Positions 16,092-25,958 of a DNA stretch of 64,000 bases are shown here, piece after piece (position 1 is the stretch's first letter; each line of letters begins with the position of its first letter). The position numbers were made by a program, and so were the translations under genes. The notes beneath the pieces are model-generated. The model was not told the DNA's origin. It did no database searches and worked only from the letters and a program-made list of their open reading frames with translations. The stretch comes from Micromonospora lupini str. Lupac 08 (GTDB lineage Bacteria; Actinomycetota; Actinomycetes; Mycobacteriales; Micromonosporaceae): assembly GCF_000297395.2 (NCBI RefSeq), contig NZ_HF570108.1, forward strand, positions 1,464,611 to 1,528,610, read 5' to 3'.

Positions 16092-17618
16092 TCAGGCGGT
16101 GAAGGTCACCCGACGCCGACGGGCGATGACGAAGAGCACCGCGCCCGCGATCAGCAGGGCGACCGCGCCGGCGGCGATGCCGCCCGCCGCCGCACCGGTG
16201 ACCGGGAGGCCCGGCTCGTCGTCGCCGCCCCCGCCACCGCTACCGCCGCAGTTGCCCTCCGGCGTGTAGATCGCCTCAAGCTCCAGGTCCATGTCCGGCA
16301 GGGCCACGACCGCGGTCTTGTCCTTGCCGGCCTTGAAGGTCACCGTCTCCGACGCGCCGGCCGCGACCGTACGGGTCTCGGTCTTGTCGCCGTAGGTGAA
16401 GGTGGTCTTCACCGGGAGGCCACCCTCGGGGTTGGTCACGGTGAGGGCGAACTCCTTGCAGTCGGCCTTGGTGGTGACGGCCGGCAGCGGGCAGTCCTCG
16501 GGGCGCTGCCACGAGTACGTGCCGTTCTCGATGACCTTGCCGTCGACCAGCACCTCGATCTTGCCGGCGTCGGCGGCGGGCACCACGATGCTGCTGTCGG
16601 CCTTACCCGGCGTGACGGAGACCTTCTTGGTGAAGCCGTTCTCGCCCTTGACCTCGAACTCGACGGCGTACTTGCTGATCTTGCCGTCGTTGCTCAGCGA
16701 GACCGCGACCGAACCGTCGCACTTGGACGCGAAGGTCGAGGCCGGGGTGACGCAGCTCTTGCTGCCGCCGTTGTACCAGCCCTGCGGGCCCTTGGACCGG
16801 TTGCCCGGAGCGCCCGGCGAACCGAGCTTCTTGTTGTCGTAGCGCTTGCCGCCGTCGACGATCTCGTCGATGACCTGGTCCTTGTCGCCCCAGATGAGGT
16901 CGACCTGGGTGTGGCAGTCCGGGATCTCGACGTTCAGCGTGATCTCGGTCTGGGCGGCGCTGACGAAGTCGCTGTCCGGCGTGCCGTACACGTACTGCGG
17001 GGTGGCGAACTGCGGCCGCGGCGCGAAGTAGGACACCAGCGTGAAGTACTGCTTGCCGTCGCCGCAGAGCGGCAGGTCACCGTCGAGCTTGACGGTGGCG
17101 GTGCCCTTCGGGCCGTCGAAGGTGTGGCTGAACTTCGCCTTGTCGACCTCGACGCACTTCGGCGCCGGGGTGCAGGACTTGTCGGCCGCGAGGTTGATGT
17201 CGCCGTCGGCGGTGTGGTTCGCCGTGACCTTCCCCTCCTTGATCCACTCGGCGTAGACCTGGAGGTGGGCCTTGGTGGTGTTGCCGGGCACGCGCTGGGT
17301 GGCCAGCATGGAGGATGCCTGGGGGATGACCAGCCCCTGCAGCGGCTTCGCCTCCTTCACGCCCGCGACCAGCGAGGTCACCGGGGTGCCCGGGTCGGAG
17401 GTCACCTTCTGGAGCGTCGCGTCCTTGTTGGCTTCGCTGTTCTCCACCTTCCACGTGATCACGCGCTCGCCGGTGAGCCGGTCACAGTCGGCGGTGGCGG
17501 TGATGGTGGTGTGGTGTGCGCTGGCTGGGGTGGCTACCGCGGCGACCCCGGTGAGGCCGACGAGGGCGGCTCCCAGGATGGCCAGCGGTCGCCGGAGCGA
17601 CAGCTTGGGACGGATCAC
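16092..17618 (-). CDS. LPXTG-anchored cell-surface protein
   Basis: The 508-aa protein has a signal peptide (basic start, 'LAILGAALVGLTGVAAVA', cut near 'ASAHH') and a complete sortase signal at the C-terminus: 'LPVTG', a hydrophobic stretch and 'ARRRRVTFTA'. The preceding acidic Gly-rich spacer ('GGSGGGGGDDEPG') would cross the wall. The mature part is Lys/Asp/Thr-rich with several Cys pairs and repeated beta-strand-like modules, suggesting Ig-like folds, but no enzymatic motif. Ligand and role are unknown. A sortase gene is not in the window. The ATG start lies 308 bp from divergent rsmD. Confidence 0.88.
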   Translation of the reverse strand: MIRPKLSLRRPLAILGAALVGLTGVAAVATPASAHHTTITATADCDRLTGERVITWKVENSEANKDATLQKVTSDPGTPVTSLVAGVKEAKPLQGLVIPQASSMLATQRVPGNTTKAHLQVYAEWIKEGKVTANHTADGDINLAADKSCTPAPKCVEVDKAKFSHTFDGPKGTATVKLDGDLPLCGDGKQYFTLVSYFAPRPQFATPQYVYGTPDSDFVSAAQTEITLNVEIPDCHTQVDLIWGDKDQVIDEIVDGGKRYDNKKLGSPGAPGNRSKGPQGWYNGGSKSCVTPASTFASKCDGSVAVSLSNDGKISKYAVEFEVKGENGFTKKVSVTPGKADSSIVVPAADAGKIEVLVDGKVIENGTYSWQRPEDCPLPAVTTKADCKEFALTVTNPEGGLPVKTTFTYGDKTETRTVAAGASETVTFKAGKDKTAVVALPDMDLELEAIYTPEGNCGGSGGGGGDDEPGLPVTGAAAGGIAAGAVALLIAGAVLFVIARRRRVTFTA

Positions 17619-17814
17619 GGGTACTCCTGGAGTGCTGAAGCGTCAGGGGTGTGGCACGGGAGAGCGACAGTGGACGGTCACTGCACGTCCGATCGGTGAG
17701 GCGCCCTCCCGAGCCGTGGGCCGGTGGGTTGGCCGCCGGCACCCGGCAGACCCTAGCGAGATCGCCGCGCGTGATACAGCGCTCAGGATTTGCTAAGACT
17801 GATGTTATGAACTT

Positions 17815-17851
17815 GAGATCATTGATATACGAGAAGTGATCACATGATCTC
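17815..17851. promoter_or_regulatory. Palindrome-rich, AT-rich patch in a divergent promoter region
   Basis: The 308-bp gap 17619-17926 contains one clearly AT-richer patch (about 17770-17850). Within it, GAGATCAT (17815-17822) and ATGATCTC (17844-17851) form an exact 8-bp inverted repeat 21 bp apart, and the palindrome TGATCA (17837-17842) lies between. The patch is 76 bp before rsmD and about 200 bp before the LPXTG gene. It looks like a regulator binding site, identity unknown. Nothing else is recognised in the gap. Confidence 0.5.
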
Positions 17852-17926
17852 CGTGGCGGTACCGACCGTGTCGAATGCCCGGCCCGAGGGGTCGCGTAGC
17901 GTCGGGGCCATGAGCAGGAGGAGACG

Positions 17927-18490
17927 GTGACCCGGATCGTGGCCGGGACGCTCGGGGGACGGCGGATCGCCGCGCCGCCCGGCGCCGGCACCCGACCCAC
18001 CTCCGACCGGGTCCGGGAGGCGCTCTTCAGTGCCGTCGAGGCCGAGGTCGACCTCGACGGCGCGCGCTTCGCCGACCTGTACGCCGGTTCCGGCGCGGTC
18101 GGGCTGGAGGCGCTGTCCCGGGGCGCCCGGCACGTCCTGCTCGTCGAGTCCGATCCGCGCGCGGCGCGCGTGATCCGGGAGAACGTGGCGACCCTGCGGG
18201 CCGGTTCCGCCGTCCGCCTGGTCACCGCCCGGGTGGCGACCGTGCTGGCCTCCGGGCCCGACGGTGGGCCGTACGACGTGGTCTTCGCCGACCCGCCCTA
18301 CGCCGTGCCGGACGCGGAGATCACCGCGCTGCTGACGACGCTCGTCGACGGGGGCTGGTTGGCGCCCGACGCGTTGGTGGTGGTGGAGCGGTCCCGCCGC
18401 ACCAGGCAGTTCGAGTGGGTGGAGGGGATCACCCCCGAGCGCAGTCGCCGGTACGGCGAGACCACCCTTTGGTACGGTCGCCGATCATGA
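17927..18490 (+). CDS. rsmD: 16S rRNA (guanine(966)-N(2))-methyltransferase RsmD
   Basis: The 187-aa SAM methylase modifies 16S rRNA during small-subunit assembly. The start '[18 protein letters not shown]' and '[18 protein letters not shown]' are family signatures. Motif I is '[19 protein letters not shown]' and the catalytic block is '[11 protein letters not shown]' (DPPY). GGAGGAGACG before GTG 17927 is a strong ribosome site. The stop overlaps the coaD start as ATGA, the usual rsmD-coaD coupling. Confidence 0.95.
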   Translation: MTRIVAGTLGGRRIAAPPGAGTRPTSDRVREALFSAVEAEVDLDGARFADLYAGSGAVGLEALSRGARHVLLVESDPRAARVIRENVATLRAGSAVRLVTARVATVLASGPDGGPYDVVFADPPYAVPDAEITALLTTLVDGGWLAPDALVVVERSRRTRQFEWVEGITPERSRRYGETTLWYGRRS

Positions 18491-18969
18491 GACGTGCGGT
18501 GTGTCCCGGCTCGTTCGACCCGGTCACCAACGGACACCTCGACATCATCGGGCGCGCCAGCCGGCTGTTCGACGAGGTGATCGTCGGCGTGCTGGTGAAC
18601 CAGTCGAAGAGCGGCCTGTTCACCGTCGAGGAGCGGATCGAGATGCTCCGCGAGGTGACCGCCTCGTACGGCAACGTACGGGTCGAGTCGTTCCGGGGGC
18701 TCCTCGTCGACTTCTGCCGTGCTCAGCAGGCGAGCGTGCTGATCAAGGGCCTGCGGGCGGTCAGCGACTTCGACTACGAGTTGCAGATGGCCCAGATGAA
18801 CATCGGGCTGGCCGGGGTCGAGACGCTCTTCATGCCGACCAACCCGCTCTACTCGTTCCTCTCCTCAAGCCTCGTCAAGGACGTGGCCAAGTGGGGCGGC
18901 GACATCTCCGCCCACGTCCCGGACCCGGTCCGCGAGGCACTCCAGGCCCGCCTGGGCCCCCGCCCCTGA
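18487..18969 (+). CDS. coaD: Phosphopantetheine adenylyltransferase
   Basis: The 160-aa enzyme catalyses the penultimate step of coenzyme A synthesis (4'-phosphopantetheine plus ATP to dephospho-CoA). '[18 protein letters not shown]' contains the T/HxGH nucleotidyl-transfer motif, and '[18 protein letters not shown]' and '[17 protein letters not shown]' (ISSTxVR-like) complete it. Length is normal. The ATG at 18487 overlaps the rsmD stop. Cytoplasmic. Confidence 0.96.
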   Translation: MRRAVCPGSFDPVTNGHLDIIGRASRLFDEVIVGVLVNQSKSGLFTVEERIEMLREVTASYGNVRVESFRGLLVDFCRAQQASVLIKGLRAVSDFDYELQMAQMNIGLAGVETLFMPTNPLYSFLSSSLVKDVAKWGGDISAHVPDPVREALQARLGPRP

Positions 18970-19187
18970 CCCCCCTCGATCTGCGCCTACCGCTCCCGGG
19001 CGTCCCTTTCCGGCTGGTTTGGCGCGACCGCAAGTGCGCGATCGGCGGGGAGTGACCATGTCGCGACTCGCCGGGTTGGGGTGAGTGGGGCGTGTGTGGG
19101 GCGGGCACGACATGATTGGTCGAGCAGGAACCCGGCCGTGGCCCGCATCATGGAGGTCGGCCGACGAACGACAGGAGTGAGGTACCG

Positions 19188-19685
19188 GTGGACCCGCTCG
19201 ATCGCATCGACGAACTGATCGCCATGGTGGAGCAGGCACGCTCCGTCCCGATGTCGCGCAACAACTGCATGGTCGACCGGGGTGAGGTGATCGCCGCCCT
19301 GGACGAGATGCGCGCCGACCTTCCGGCCGACCTGCGTCGGGCCGCCGCGCTCCTCGACGAGCGGGACAAGATCATGGAGGCCGGTAAGCGCGAGGCGGAC
19401 CGGATCATCAGCGAGGGTGAGGCAGAACACGCCCGCCTCGTGTCGGTGAACGAGATCACCGTGTCGGCCGAGCACGAGGGCGCCCGGATCATCGCCGAGG
19501 CCCGCGCCGAGGCGCAGCGTCTGCGCGAGGAGGTCGACGACTACGTCGACACCGCGTTGGCCAACTTCGAGCAGTTCCTCACCCGGGCCCTCGCCTCGAT
19601 AGAGCGTGGCCGGGACAAGATGCACGCGCTGCGGGAGATCGGTACCTTCGGTGGGGATGAGGCGGAACGCCCGCTACCCTTCTGA
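19188..19685 (+). CDS. Coiled-coil, DivIVA/ATP-synthase-b-like protein
   Basis: The 165-aa protein is almost wholly helical and charged, with long heptad-rich stretches ('RRAAALLDERDKIMEAGKRE', 'ARIIAEARAEAQRLREEVDD') and no membrane segment. The N-terminus 'DPLDRIDELIAMVEQARSVP' followed by 'MSRNNCMVDRGEVIAALD' is conserved between coaD and DUF177 in actinobacteria, where the protein is annotated as DivIVA-like or hypothetical. A role as a polar or septal scaffold is only inferred. AGGAGTGAGG at 19173-19182 selects the GTG at 19188. Confidence 0.75.
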   Translation: MDPLDRIDELIAMVEQARSVPMSRNNCMVDRGEVIAALDEMRADLPADLRRAAALLDERDKIMEAGKREADRIISEGEAEHARLVSVNEITVSAEHEGARIIAEARAEAQRLREEVDDYVDTALANFEQFLTRALASIERGRDKMHALREIGTFGGDEAERPLPF

Positions 19686-19795
19686 GCGGCACCTCACCAG
19701 CCGACATTCTCGCCGCAGGCGTCCCCCCGGTTCGACGGTCCGGCGGTCGCCCAGGTAACCTTTTTTGTCGGCCTCTCACCGGCCGGAGTCTGACT

Positions 19796-20359
19796 ATGCC
19801 CAAGCACTCGCCATCGACACTCGACCCCAGGGCGCCGCTGGTCCTCGACACGAGGGACCTGCCGCGTCGCCCTGGCGCGTTGCGTGAGGTCCAGCGGGTC
19901 GTGCCGGCACCGGCGGACCTCGGCGTGGAGTTGATCGGCGTGCCGGAGGGCGCGGACCTCGACCTCGATCTGAGGTTGCAGTCGGTGTCCGAGGGTGTGC
20001 TCGTCTCCGGGACCATCACCGGTCCCATCCGGGGCGAGTGCGGGCGTTGCCTGCGCGAGATCAACGAATCGATGGCCGTGACGATCCAGGAGCTGTACGC
20101 GTACGAGAACAGCACCACGGACGCCACGACCGACGAGGACGAGGTGGGCCGGATGCAGGGCGATCTGATCGACCTGGAGCCGGCGCTGCGGGACGCGTTG
20201 GTGCTCACGCTGCCGACCAACCCGCTCTGCCGGGAGGACTGCCCAGGACTGTGCCCCGAATGCGGGGCGCACTGGGACGATCTGCCGGCCGACCACAGTC
20301 ACCAGCAGATCGACCCGCGTTGGGCGGGCCTGTCGCAACTGACCGTTACAGAGGAGTAA
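19796..20359 (+). CDS. YceD/DUF177 family protein
   Basis: The 187-aa protein has the DUF177 pattern: 'LDTRDLPRRPGALREVQRVV' at the N-terminus, 'ECGRCLREI' in the middle, and a C-terminal Cys cluster 'LCREDCPGLCPECGAHW' that may bind zinc. It lies 5 bp before rpmF; the yceD-rpmF pair is widespread, and in other bacteria and plastids the family is linked to 23S rRNA accumulation and processing. That role is inherited from homologues, not shown here. ATG at 19796 is clear. Confidence 0.92.
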   Translation: MPKHSPSTLDPRAPLVLDTRDLPRRPGALREVQRVVPAPADLGVELIGVPEGADLDLDLRLQSVSEGVLVSGTITGPIRGECGRCLREINESMAVTIQELYAYENSTTDATTDEDEVGRMQGDLIDLEPALRDALVLTLPTNPLCREDCPGLCPECGAHWDDLPADHSHQQIDPRWAGLSQLTVTEE

Positions 20360-20364
20360 GAACC

Positions 20365-20538
20365 GTGGCCGTCCCGAAGCGCAAGATGTCGCGCAGCAAC
20401 ACCCGGTCCCGCCGGGCGAACTGGAAGGCGACCGTGGTCGCGACCGTCGCGTGCCCGCAGTGCAAGTCCCCGAAGCTGCCGCACGCCGCCTGCTCCGTCT
20501 GCGGCACCTACAACGGCCGCCAGGTTCTCGAGGTCTGA
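20365..20538 (+). CDS. rpmF: 50S ribosomal protein L32
   Basis: The 57-aa basic protein starts 'AVPKRKMSRSNTRSRRANWK', the L32 signature. Two CxxC pairs ('CPQC', 'CSVC') form a zinc ribbon. The ribosome site GAGGAG at 20351-20356 serves the GTG at 20365. It sits between yceD and plsX, the classical order coupling ribosome and phospholipid genes. Confidence 0.97.
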   Translation: MAVPKRKMSRSNTRSRRANWKATVVATVACPQCKSPKLPHAACSVCGTYNGRQVLEV

Positions 20539-20550
20539 CCTGGACGCCGA

Positions 20551-21639
20551 GTGACGCCCCCGACCCCAGGTCGGGCGGCGCGCGCACCCTGGCATTCGCC
20601 CGGTGCCCCGGCTCCTTCCGACACCGGCCGGCCCAACCCGGCCGGTGTTCCGGTGGAGCCGGGCACCGCGCGGATCGCCGTTGACCTCCTCGGCGGGGAC
20701 GACGCTCCCGCCGTCGTGGTTGACGGCGCTCTGCGGGCCATGCGCGCCGATCCCGATCTGCACCTGCTGCTCGTCGGTCCGACCGAGGTCGCCGACGCGC
20801 TGATCGCTGCCCTCGATCCGGCCGAGCGTGCCCGGATCACGGTCCGGCCGGTCCGCTCCGCCGTCGGCATGGCCGACCATCCCAGCGCCGCCCGCTCGGA
20901 GAGCACCGTCCGGGCCGCCGTCACCGCCGTCCGCGACGGCACCGCCGACGCCCTCGTCTCGGCCGGCGCGACAGGCGCCACCGTCACCGCCGCCGTGCTC
21001 GGGCTCGGGCGCTGGCCGGAGATCCGCCAACCCGCCCTGGTCGCCACCCTGCCCGCGGTCGCCGGGCCGGTGGTGCTGCTCGACGTCGGCGGCTCGCTGG
21101 AGCCCCGCCCCGCCACCCTGGCCCGACACGCCGTGCTCGGCGCCGCGTACGCCGCGGTGGCCCACTCGGTCGTCGCACCGCGGGTCGGCCTGCTCTCGGT
21201 CGGCACCGAGGCCGGCAAGGGCGACCGGGTACGCCGTGCCACCGACCCCCTGCTCGCCGTCGAACCGCTGCCCTGCGGGGCTCGCTACGTCGGCCTGGTC
21301 GAGGGGTACGACGTGGCCCTCGGCGCGCGCGCCGATGTCGTGGTCACCGACGGCTTCACCGGTAACGTGCTGCTCAAGGCGATCGAGGGCGCGTACGCGA
21401 TGGCCGGCGGCCCGCCCGTCGGCGGTGGCGCGCCCAGGGCCGCCGCCCTGCTCGGCGTCGCCGGGACTGTCGTCGTCTGTCACGGCTCCGCTCGCGCCGA
21501 CGACGTCGCCTCCGGCATCGCTCTCGCCGCCCACCTGTGGCGACGGCGTGCCACCGAACTGGTCTCCGCGTTGCTCGACGGCGACGCCGCGACGGACCGC
21601 ACCGACCGTTCCACCGACACCGAGGTACGCACATCATGA
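20551..21639 (+). CDS. plsX: Phosphate acyltransferase PlsX
   Basis: The 362-aa enzyme makes acyl phosphate from acyl-ACP, feeding glycerol-3-phosphate acylation. '[20 protein letters not shown]' is the N-terminal signature. '[17 protein letters not shown]', '[14 protein letters not shown]' and '[20 protein letters not shown]' are the standard later blocks. The first 35 residues are a Pro/Ala-rich extension; GTG 20551 lies 12 bp from rpmF, and a downstream GTG within '[11 protein letters not shown]' is possible. The stop overlaps the rnc ATG (ATGA). Confidence 0.93.
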   Translation: MTPPTPGRAARAPWHSPGAPAPSDTGRPNPAGVPVEPGTARIAVDLLGGDDAPAVVVDGALRAMRADPDLHLLLVGPTEVADALIAALDPAERARITVRPVRSAVGMADHPSAARSESTVRAAVTAVRDGTADALVSAGATGATVTAAVLGLGRWPEIRQPALVATLPAVAGPVVLLDVGGSLEPRPATLARHAVLGAAYAAVAHSVVAPRVGLLSVGTEAGKGDRVRRATDPLLAVEPLPCGARYVGLVEGYDVALGARADVVVTDGFTGNVLLKAIEGAYAMAGGPPVGGGAPRAAALLGVAGTVVVCHGSARADDVASGIALAAHLWRRRATELVSALLDGDAATDRTDRSTDTEVRTS

Positions 21640-22622
21640 GCAACGACAAGCGGCGGCGGGCGTCCGTCGGTCACCTGGAAGCCGCGTTCGGCGTGAGCCT
21701 GGAGCCGGACCTGCTGGAACGCGCGTTGACCCACCGCTCGTACGCGTACGAGAACGGCGGCCTGCCGACGAACGAGCGGCTGGAGTTCCTCGGCGACTCG
21801 GTCCTCGGCGTCGTGATCACCACGGCGTTGTTCCACAACCACCCGGACCTGCCCGAGGGGCAGCTCGCCAAGCTGCGGGCGAGCGTGGTCAACATGCGGG
21901 CGCTCGCCGACGTGGCCCGTGGCCTGGGCCCGGACGGCCTCGGCGCGTACCTGCTGCTCGGCAAGGGCGAGGAGACCACAGGTGGCCGGGACAAGGCGAG
22001 CATCCTCGCCGACACCCTGGAGGCGCTGCTCGGCGCGATCTACCTCCAGTACGGGCTGGACACCGCCGGGATCGTGATCCACCGGCTGTTCGACCCGCTG
22101 ATGGCCGAGTCGGCCGGCCGGGGCGCCGCGCTGGACTGGAAGACCAGCCTCCAGGAGTTGACCGCCGCGCTCGGTCTCGGCGTACCCGAGTACCGGATCG
22201 AGGGCACCGGCCCGGACCACCTCAAGACGTTCACCGCCTGGGTCGTGGTGGCCGGCAACCGGTACGGCGGCGCGGAGGGGCGCAGCAAGAAGGAGGCCGA
22301 GCAGCGGGCCGCCGAGGCGGCCTGGCGGATGCTCACCGAGCAGCACGAGCAGAACACCCAGCAGGGCGGGTCCGACGAGGGCGGTCCGCTGGAGAGCGCC
22401 GAGCAGGCGGCCCGTGCCGAGGAGGCCGACCACCTGGCGCAGGTCATGCCTGCCGACGTGGCGGACCAGCAGACCCCGCCCGAGCGGCAGGCGTCGGCCA
22501 ACGGTGTCGGCCCGGCCGCCGATCACGACGGCGCGGCCCGGACCAGCGAGGCCGGCAACGACGGGGCCCGCGACGCCGAGTCCGCGACAGGTGGCCGCGA
22601 GACGGGCGTACGCCGTGCCTGA
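21636..22622 (+). CDS. rnc: Ribonuclease III with long acidic C-terminal extension
   Basis: The 328-aa protein cleaves double-stranded RNA, including rRNA precursors. The catalytic signature '[13 protein letters not shown]' (about residues 46-58), '[18 protein letters not shown]' with its catalytic acid, and the dsRNA-binding domain ('[20 protein letters not shown]' to '[16 protein letters not shown]', residues 167-234) are complete. Residues 235-328 are a low-complexity Glu/Ala/Gln/Gly tail that is absent from the roughly 225-270-aa standard enzyme. The ATG overlaps the plsX stop and the gene end overlaps mutM by 8 bp. Confidence 0.95.
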   Translation: MSNDKRRRASVGHLEAAFGVSLEPDLLERALTHRSYAYENGGLPTNERLEFLGDSVLGVVITTALFHNHPDLPEGQLAKLRASVVNMRALADVARGLGPDGLGAYLLLGKGEETTGGRDKASILADTLEALLGAIYLQYGLDTAGIVIHRLFDPLMAESAGRGAALDWKTSLQELTAALGLGVPEYRIEGTGPDHLKTFTAWVVVAGNRYGGAEGRSKKEAEQRAAEAAWRMLTEQHEQNTQQGGSDEGGPLESAEQAARAEEADHLAQVMPADVADQQTPPERQASANGVGPAADHDGAARTSEAGNDGARDAESATGGRETGVRRA

Positions 22623-23472
22623 GCTGCCCGAGGTGGAGACCGTCCGGCAGGGGTTGGCCCAGTGGGTCACCGGCCGGCGGATCGCCTCGGTCGAGGTGCG
22701 TCACCCGCGTGCGGTCCGCCGGCACCTTCCGGGTGACGTGCACTTCGCCGACGTGCTCGCCGGCCGGACGGTGCTGGACGCCCGCCGTCGCGGGAAGTAC
22801 CTGTGGCTGCCACTGGACAGCGGCGACGCCATCGTCGGGCACCTCGGGATGTCCGGCCAGATGCTGCTCCAGCCGCCCGGCACGCCCGACGAGACCCACC
22901 TGCGGGTCCGGTTCCGGTTCGCCGACGAGGGGCCCGAGCTGCGCTTCGTCGACCAGCGCACGTTCGGCGGTCTCGCGGTCAGCGAGGGCGGCGCGGACCT
23001 GCCCGCGGAGATCGCGCACATCGCCCGCGACCCGATGGACCCGGAGTTCTCCGACGCGGCGTTCGTCGCCGCGCTGCGCCGCCGTCGGACCGAGGTGAAA
23101 CGAGCTCTGCTCGATCAGACGCTGATCTCCGGTGTGGGCAACATCTACGCCGACGAGGCGCTCTGGCGCGCGGGCCTGCACGGCGCCCGCCCCACCGACG
23201 CGCTTACCGGCCCGGCCGCGCAGCGTCTGCTCGGCCACGTCCGCGACGTGCTCGCCGAGGCGATCAAGGTGGGCGGCACCAGCTTCGACGCCCTATACGT
23301 CAACGTCAACGGCGAGAGCGGCTACTTCGACCGGGCACTGAACGCCTACGGCCGCGAGGGCGAGCCGTGCCGGCGGTGCGGAGCCCCGATCCGCCGCGAG
23401 TCGTTCATGAACCGCTCCTCGTTCAGCTGCCCGCGCTGCCAGCCCCGGCCTCGGGGTGCCCTTCGGGGATGA
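22615..23472 (+). CDS. mutM: Formamidopyrimidine-DNA glycosylase
   Basis: The 285-aa base-excision enzyme removes 8-oxoguanine and formamidopyrimidines. The N-terminal catalytic '[13 protein letters not shown]' (Pro after the initiator, Glu) is intact, 'GRRKYL-like [12 protein letters not shown]' supplies the conserved Lys, and '[18 protein letters not shown]' is the H2TH region. The C-terminal zinc finger '[19 protein letters not shown]' ends in CPRC. GTG 22615 is fixed by the need for Pro2. It overlaps rnc; the rnc-mutM-smc order is conserved, though several genes now separate mutM from smc. Confidence 0.96.
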   Translation: MPELPEVETVRQGLAQWVTGRRIASVEVRHPRAVRRHLPGDVHFADVLAGRTVLDARRRGKYLWLPLDSGDAIVGHLGMSGQMLLQPPGTPDETHLRVRFRFADEGPELRFVDQRTFGGLAVSEGGADLPAEIAHIARDPMDPEFSDAAFVAALRRRRTEVKRALLDQTLISGVGNIYADEALWRAGLHGARPTDALTGPAAQRLLGHVRDVLAEAIKVGGTSFDALYVNVNGESGYFDRALNAYGREGEPCRRCGAPIRRESFMNRSSFSCPRCQPRPRGALRG

Positions 23473-23492
23473 CCCGGAGTCGGCTCCGGGTC
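23471..23492. terminator. mutM hairpin terminator
   Basis: A perfect 9-bp stem (GACCCGGAG with CTCCGGGTC) and a TCGG tetraloop begin at the mutM stop codon. It probably ends the rnc-mutM transcript. Confidence 0.75.
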
Positions 23493-23694
23493 GGCGTCGG
23501 CGGGTCGCGGCCGGACCCTCCGGGCCACACCCCGGCGTACGCCCGAATCGCGTGTTGATGCCCGGCGGGCGGACCCGCCGCCCTCCGTGGACCGACTCCG
23601 GGGTGGACGGGGGCCGTTCCCCGATGTGACCGCCTCGTCACGCCCCTAACGTCAGCAGCGTCGGCAGGGGGTCGACGTGACAGGGGGACACGAG

Positions 23695-25914
23695 ATGGGC
23701 AACAGACCGGTGACGGTGCGGATGGCGCGGTGGAGCGCCGAGCATCCGTGGCGGGCGATCGCGATGTGGGTCGTGTTCGTGGCGGTGTGTTTTGTCGGCG
23801 GCAACGCCGCCGGCCTCACCGAGGCCACAAGCGGGGACCAGGCGATCGGCGAGGCCGGGCGGGCCAGCCTCATCGTGGACGACGGGGCCTTCGACGACCC
23901 GGCCGTGGAGAACGTCCTGATCACGTCCCGCGGCGGCGCCCTGGACCCGGCGGCGGCGAAGGCGGCCGCCGACGACGCGGCCGCCCGGCTGCGTACGGTC
24001 ACCGGGGTTGCCGAGATCGGCCCGCCGGTCACCGCGCGGGACGGGTCGGCGCTGCTGCTGCCGATCACCATGTCCGGTGACCCGGAGACCGCGTCGGACC
24101 GGGTGCAGCCGCTGCGCGACGCCACCGCCACCGTGCAGGGCGCGCACCCGCAGCTCCGCGTCGAGCAGGTCGGCGGAGCGTCGATCGGCCAGGCGCTCGA
24201 CGACACCCTGGGCAAGGACTTCAAGCGTGCCGAGCTACTCAGCCTGCCGGTCACCCTGGCCATCCTGATCATCGCGTTCGGCGCGTTGATCGCGGCCAGC
24301 GTGCCGGTGCTGCTGGCGCTCTCCTCGGTCGCCGCCGCGATGGGCCTCTCCACCCTCGCCTCGCACCTGGTGCCGGCCACCGACACGACGTCACCGGTGA
24401 TCCTGCTGATCGGCATGGCGGTGGGCGTCGACTACTCGCTGTTCTACATCCGCCGGGAGCGGGAGGAGCGGGCCAAGGGCCGCTCCGGCCTGGACGCGGT
24501 GGAGATCGCCGCGGAGACCTCCGGGCACGCCGTGGTCGTCTCCGGCTTCGCCGTGATCATCGCGATGGCCGGGCTGTTCCTCGCCGGCGACGTGGTCTTC
24601 TCGTCCCTGGCCGTCGGCTCGATCCTGGTGGTCGCCGTCGCGGTCACCGGCTCGCTGACCGTGCTGCCGGCCCTGCTGGCCAGGCTGGGCCGCTGGGTCG
24701 ACCGGCCCCGGGTGCCGCTGCTCTGGCGACTGACCGCGCCGCGCACCGGCCGGCACGGCGAGCCGCGTACGCCCCGGCTCTGGCCCGCGCTGCTCCGGCC
24801 CGCGCTGCGCGCCCCGGTGGTGACGCTCGTCATCTCGGTCGGCCTGCTGCTCGCGCTTGCCGCGCCGGCGCTCGGCATGAAGCTGAAGTTCCCCGGCATG
24901 GAGGACCTGCCGCGCACCACGCCTGCCATGCAGGCGTACGACCGGCTCACCGCGGCCTTCCCGAGCACCGGCACCAACCACGTGGTGGCCGTCCGGGCGC
25001 CGGCCGAGCAGGCCGACCGGGTCAACGCGGCGCTCACCGACCTGGCCGGCCGCGCCGGCGGCGACCCGTTGTTCGCCCCCACCGAGGCGGACGGCCCGAA
25101 GATCAAGGTGTCGGCCGACCGGCGGGTGTCGGTGCTCGACGTCGCCACCCCGTACGCCAGCCGGGACGACCGTTCGGTGCAGTCGCTGGAGAAGTTGCGG
25201 ACCGACCTGGTCCCGGCCGAGCTGCGGGGGATCCCCGGGATCGAGTACGCGGTCGGCGGGAGCGTGGCCGACAGCGAGGACTACGCGGGGCACGTCCGCG
25301 ACAAGCTGCCGCTGGTGATGGGCTTCGTGCTGGTGCTCACGTTCCTGGTCATGGCCTTCACGTTCCGTTCCGTGGTGGTGGCCGCCAGCTCGATCGCGCT
25401 GAACCTGCTCTCCGCCGGCGCCGCGTACGGGCTGCTGGTGCTGGTCTTCCAGGGGGAGTGGGCCGAGGGGTTGCTCGGCTTCACGTCGATGGGCGCGATC
25501 GTCTCCTGGCTGCCGCTGTTCCTGTTCGTGGTGCTCTTCGGCCTCTCGATGGACTACCACGTCTTCGTGGTGAGTCGGATCCGCGAGGGGGTCCGGGCCG
25601 GCATGTCCAACCGCGACGCGGTGTCGTACGGCATCACCTCGTCGGCCGGGGTGGTGACAAGCGCGGCGATCGTCATGGTCGGGGTTTTCTCGATCTTCGC
25701 CACGCTGAGCACCATCGACATGAAGCAGCTCGGCATCGGCCTCGCGGCGGCGATCCTGCTGGACGCCACGATCATCCGGGGAGTGGTCCTGCCGGCCCTG
25801 ATGACCATGCTCGGCGACGCCAACTGGTGGGCCCCGCGTTTCCTGCGGCGACGCCCGGCGCCCGCCCCCACCGACCCGCCGGCCCCCGCGCCGGAGCTGG
25901 TGCCGGTGTCCTGA
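23695..25914 (+). CDS. MMPL/RND-family membrane transporter
   Basis: The 739-aa protein has two repeats, each with a membrane helix, a large outside loop and five more helices, about 12 in total. This is the RND/MMPL layout used for lipid or drug export. 'VGVDYSLFYIRRERE' (first repeat) and 'FGLSMDYHVFVVSRIREGV' (second repeat) carry the Asp-Tyr proton-relay pairs. Substrate is unknown. ATG 23695 has CAGGGGGA 8 bp upstream; a GTG at 23677 is less likely. A strong terminator follows. This gene is an accessory insert between mutM and smc. Confidence 0.9.
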   Translation: MGNRPVTVRMARWSAEHPWRAIAMWVVFVAVCFVGGNAAGLTEATSGDQAIGEAGRASLIVDDGAFDDPAVENVLITSRGGALDPAAAKAAADDAAARLRTVTGVAEIGPPVTARDGSALLLPITMSGDPETASDRVQPLRDATATVQGAHPQLRVEQVGGASIGQALDDTLGKDFKRAELLSLPVTLAILIIAFGALIAASVPVLLALSSVAAAMGLSTLASHLVPATDTTSPVILLIGMAVGVDYSLFYIRREREERAKGRSGLDAVEIAAETSGHAVVVSGFAVIIAMAGLFLAGDVVFSSLAVGSILVVAVAVTGSLTVLPALLARLGRWVDRPRVPLLWRLTAPRTGRHGEPRTPRLWPALLRPALRAPVVTLVISVGLLLALAAPALGMKLKFPGMEDLPRTTPAMQAYDRLTAAFPSTGTNHVVAVRAPAEQADRVNAALTDLAGRAGGDPLFAPTEADGPKIKVSADRRVSVLDVATPYASRDDRSVQSLEKLRTDLVPAELRGIPGIEYAVGGSVADSEDYAGHVRDKLPLVMGFVLVLTFLVMAFTFRSVVVAASSIALNLLSAGAAYGLLVLVFQGEWAEGLLGFTSMGAIVSWLPLFLFVVLFGLSMDYHVFVVSRIREGVRAGMSNRDAVSYGITSSAGVVTSAAIVMVGVFSIFATLSTIDMKQLGIGLAAAILLDATIIRGVVLPALMTMLGDANWWAPRFLRRRPAPAPTDPPAPAPELVPVS

Positions 25915-25922
25915 TCCACCCC

Positions 25923-25958
25923 GCTGAGGCCGGGCCGCGACCGCGGCCCGGCCTCAGC
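25923..25958. terminator. MMPL gene terminator
   Basis: A perfect 17-bp inverted repeat (GCTGAGGCCGGGCCGCG and complement, 2-nt centre) starts 9 bp after the MMPL stop. Confidence 0.88.
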
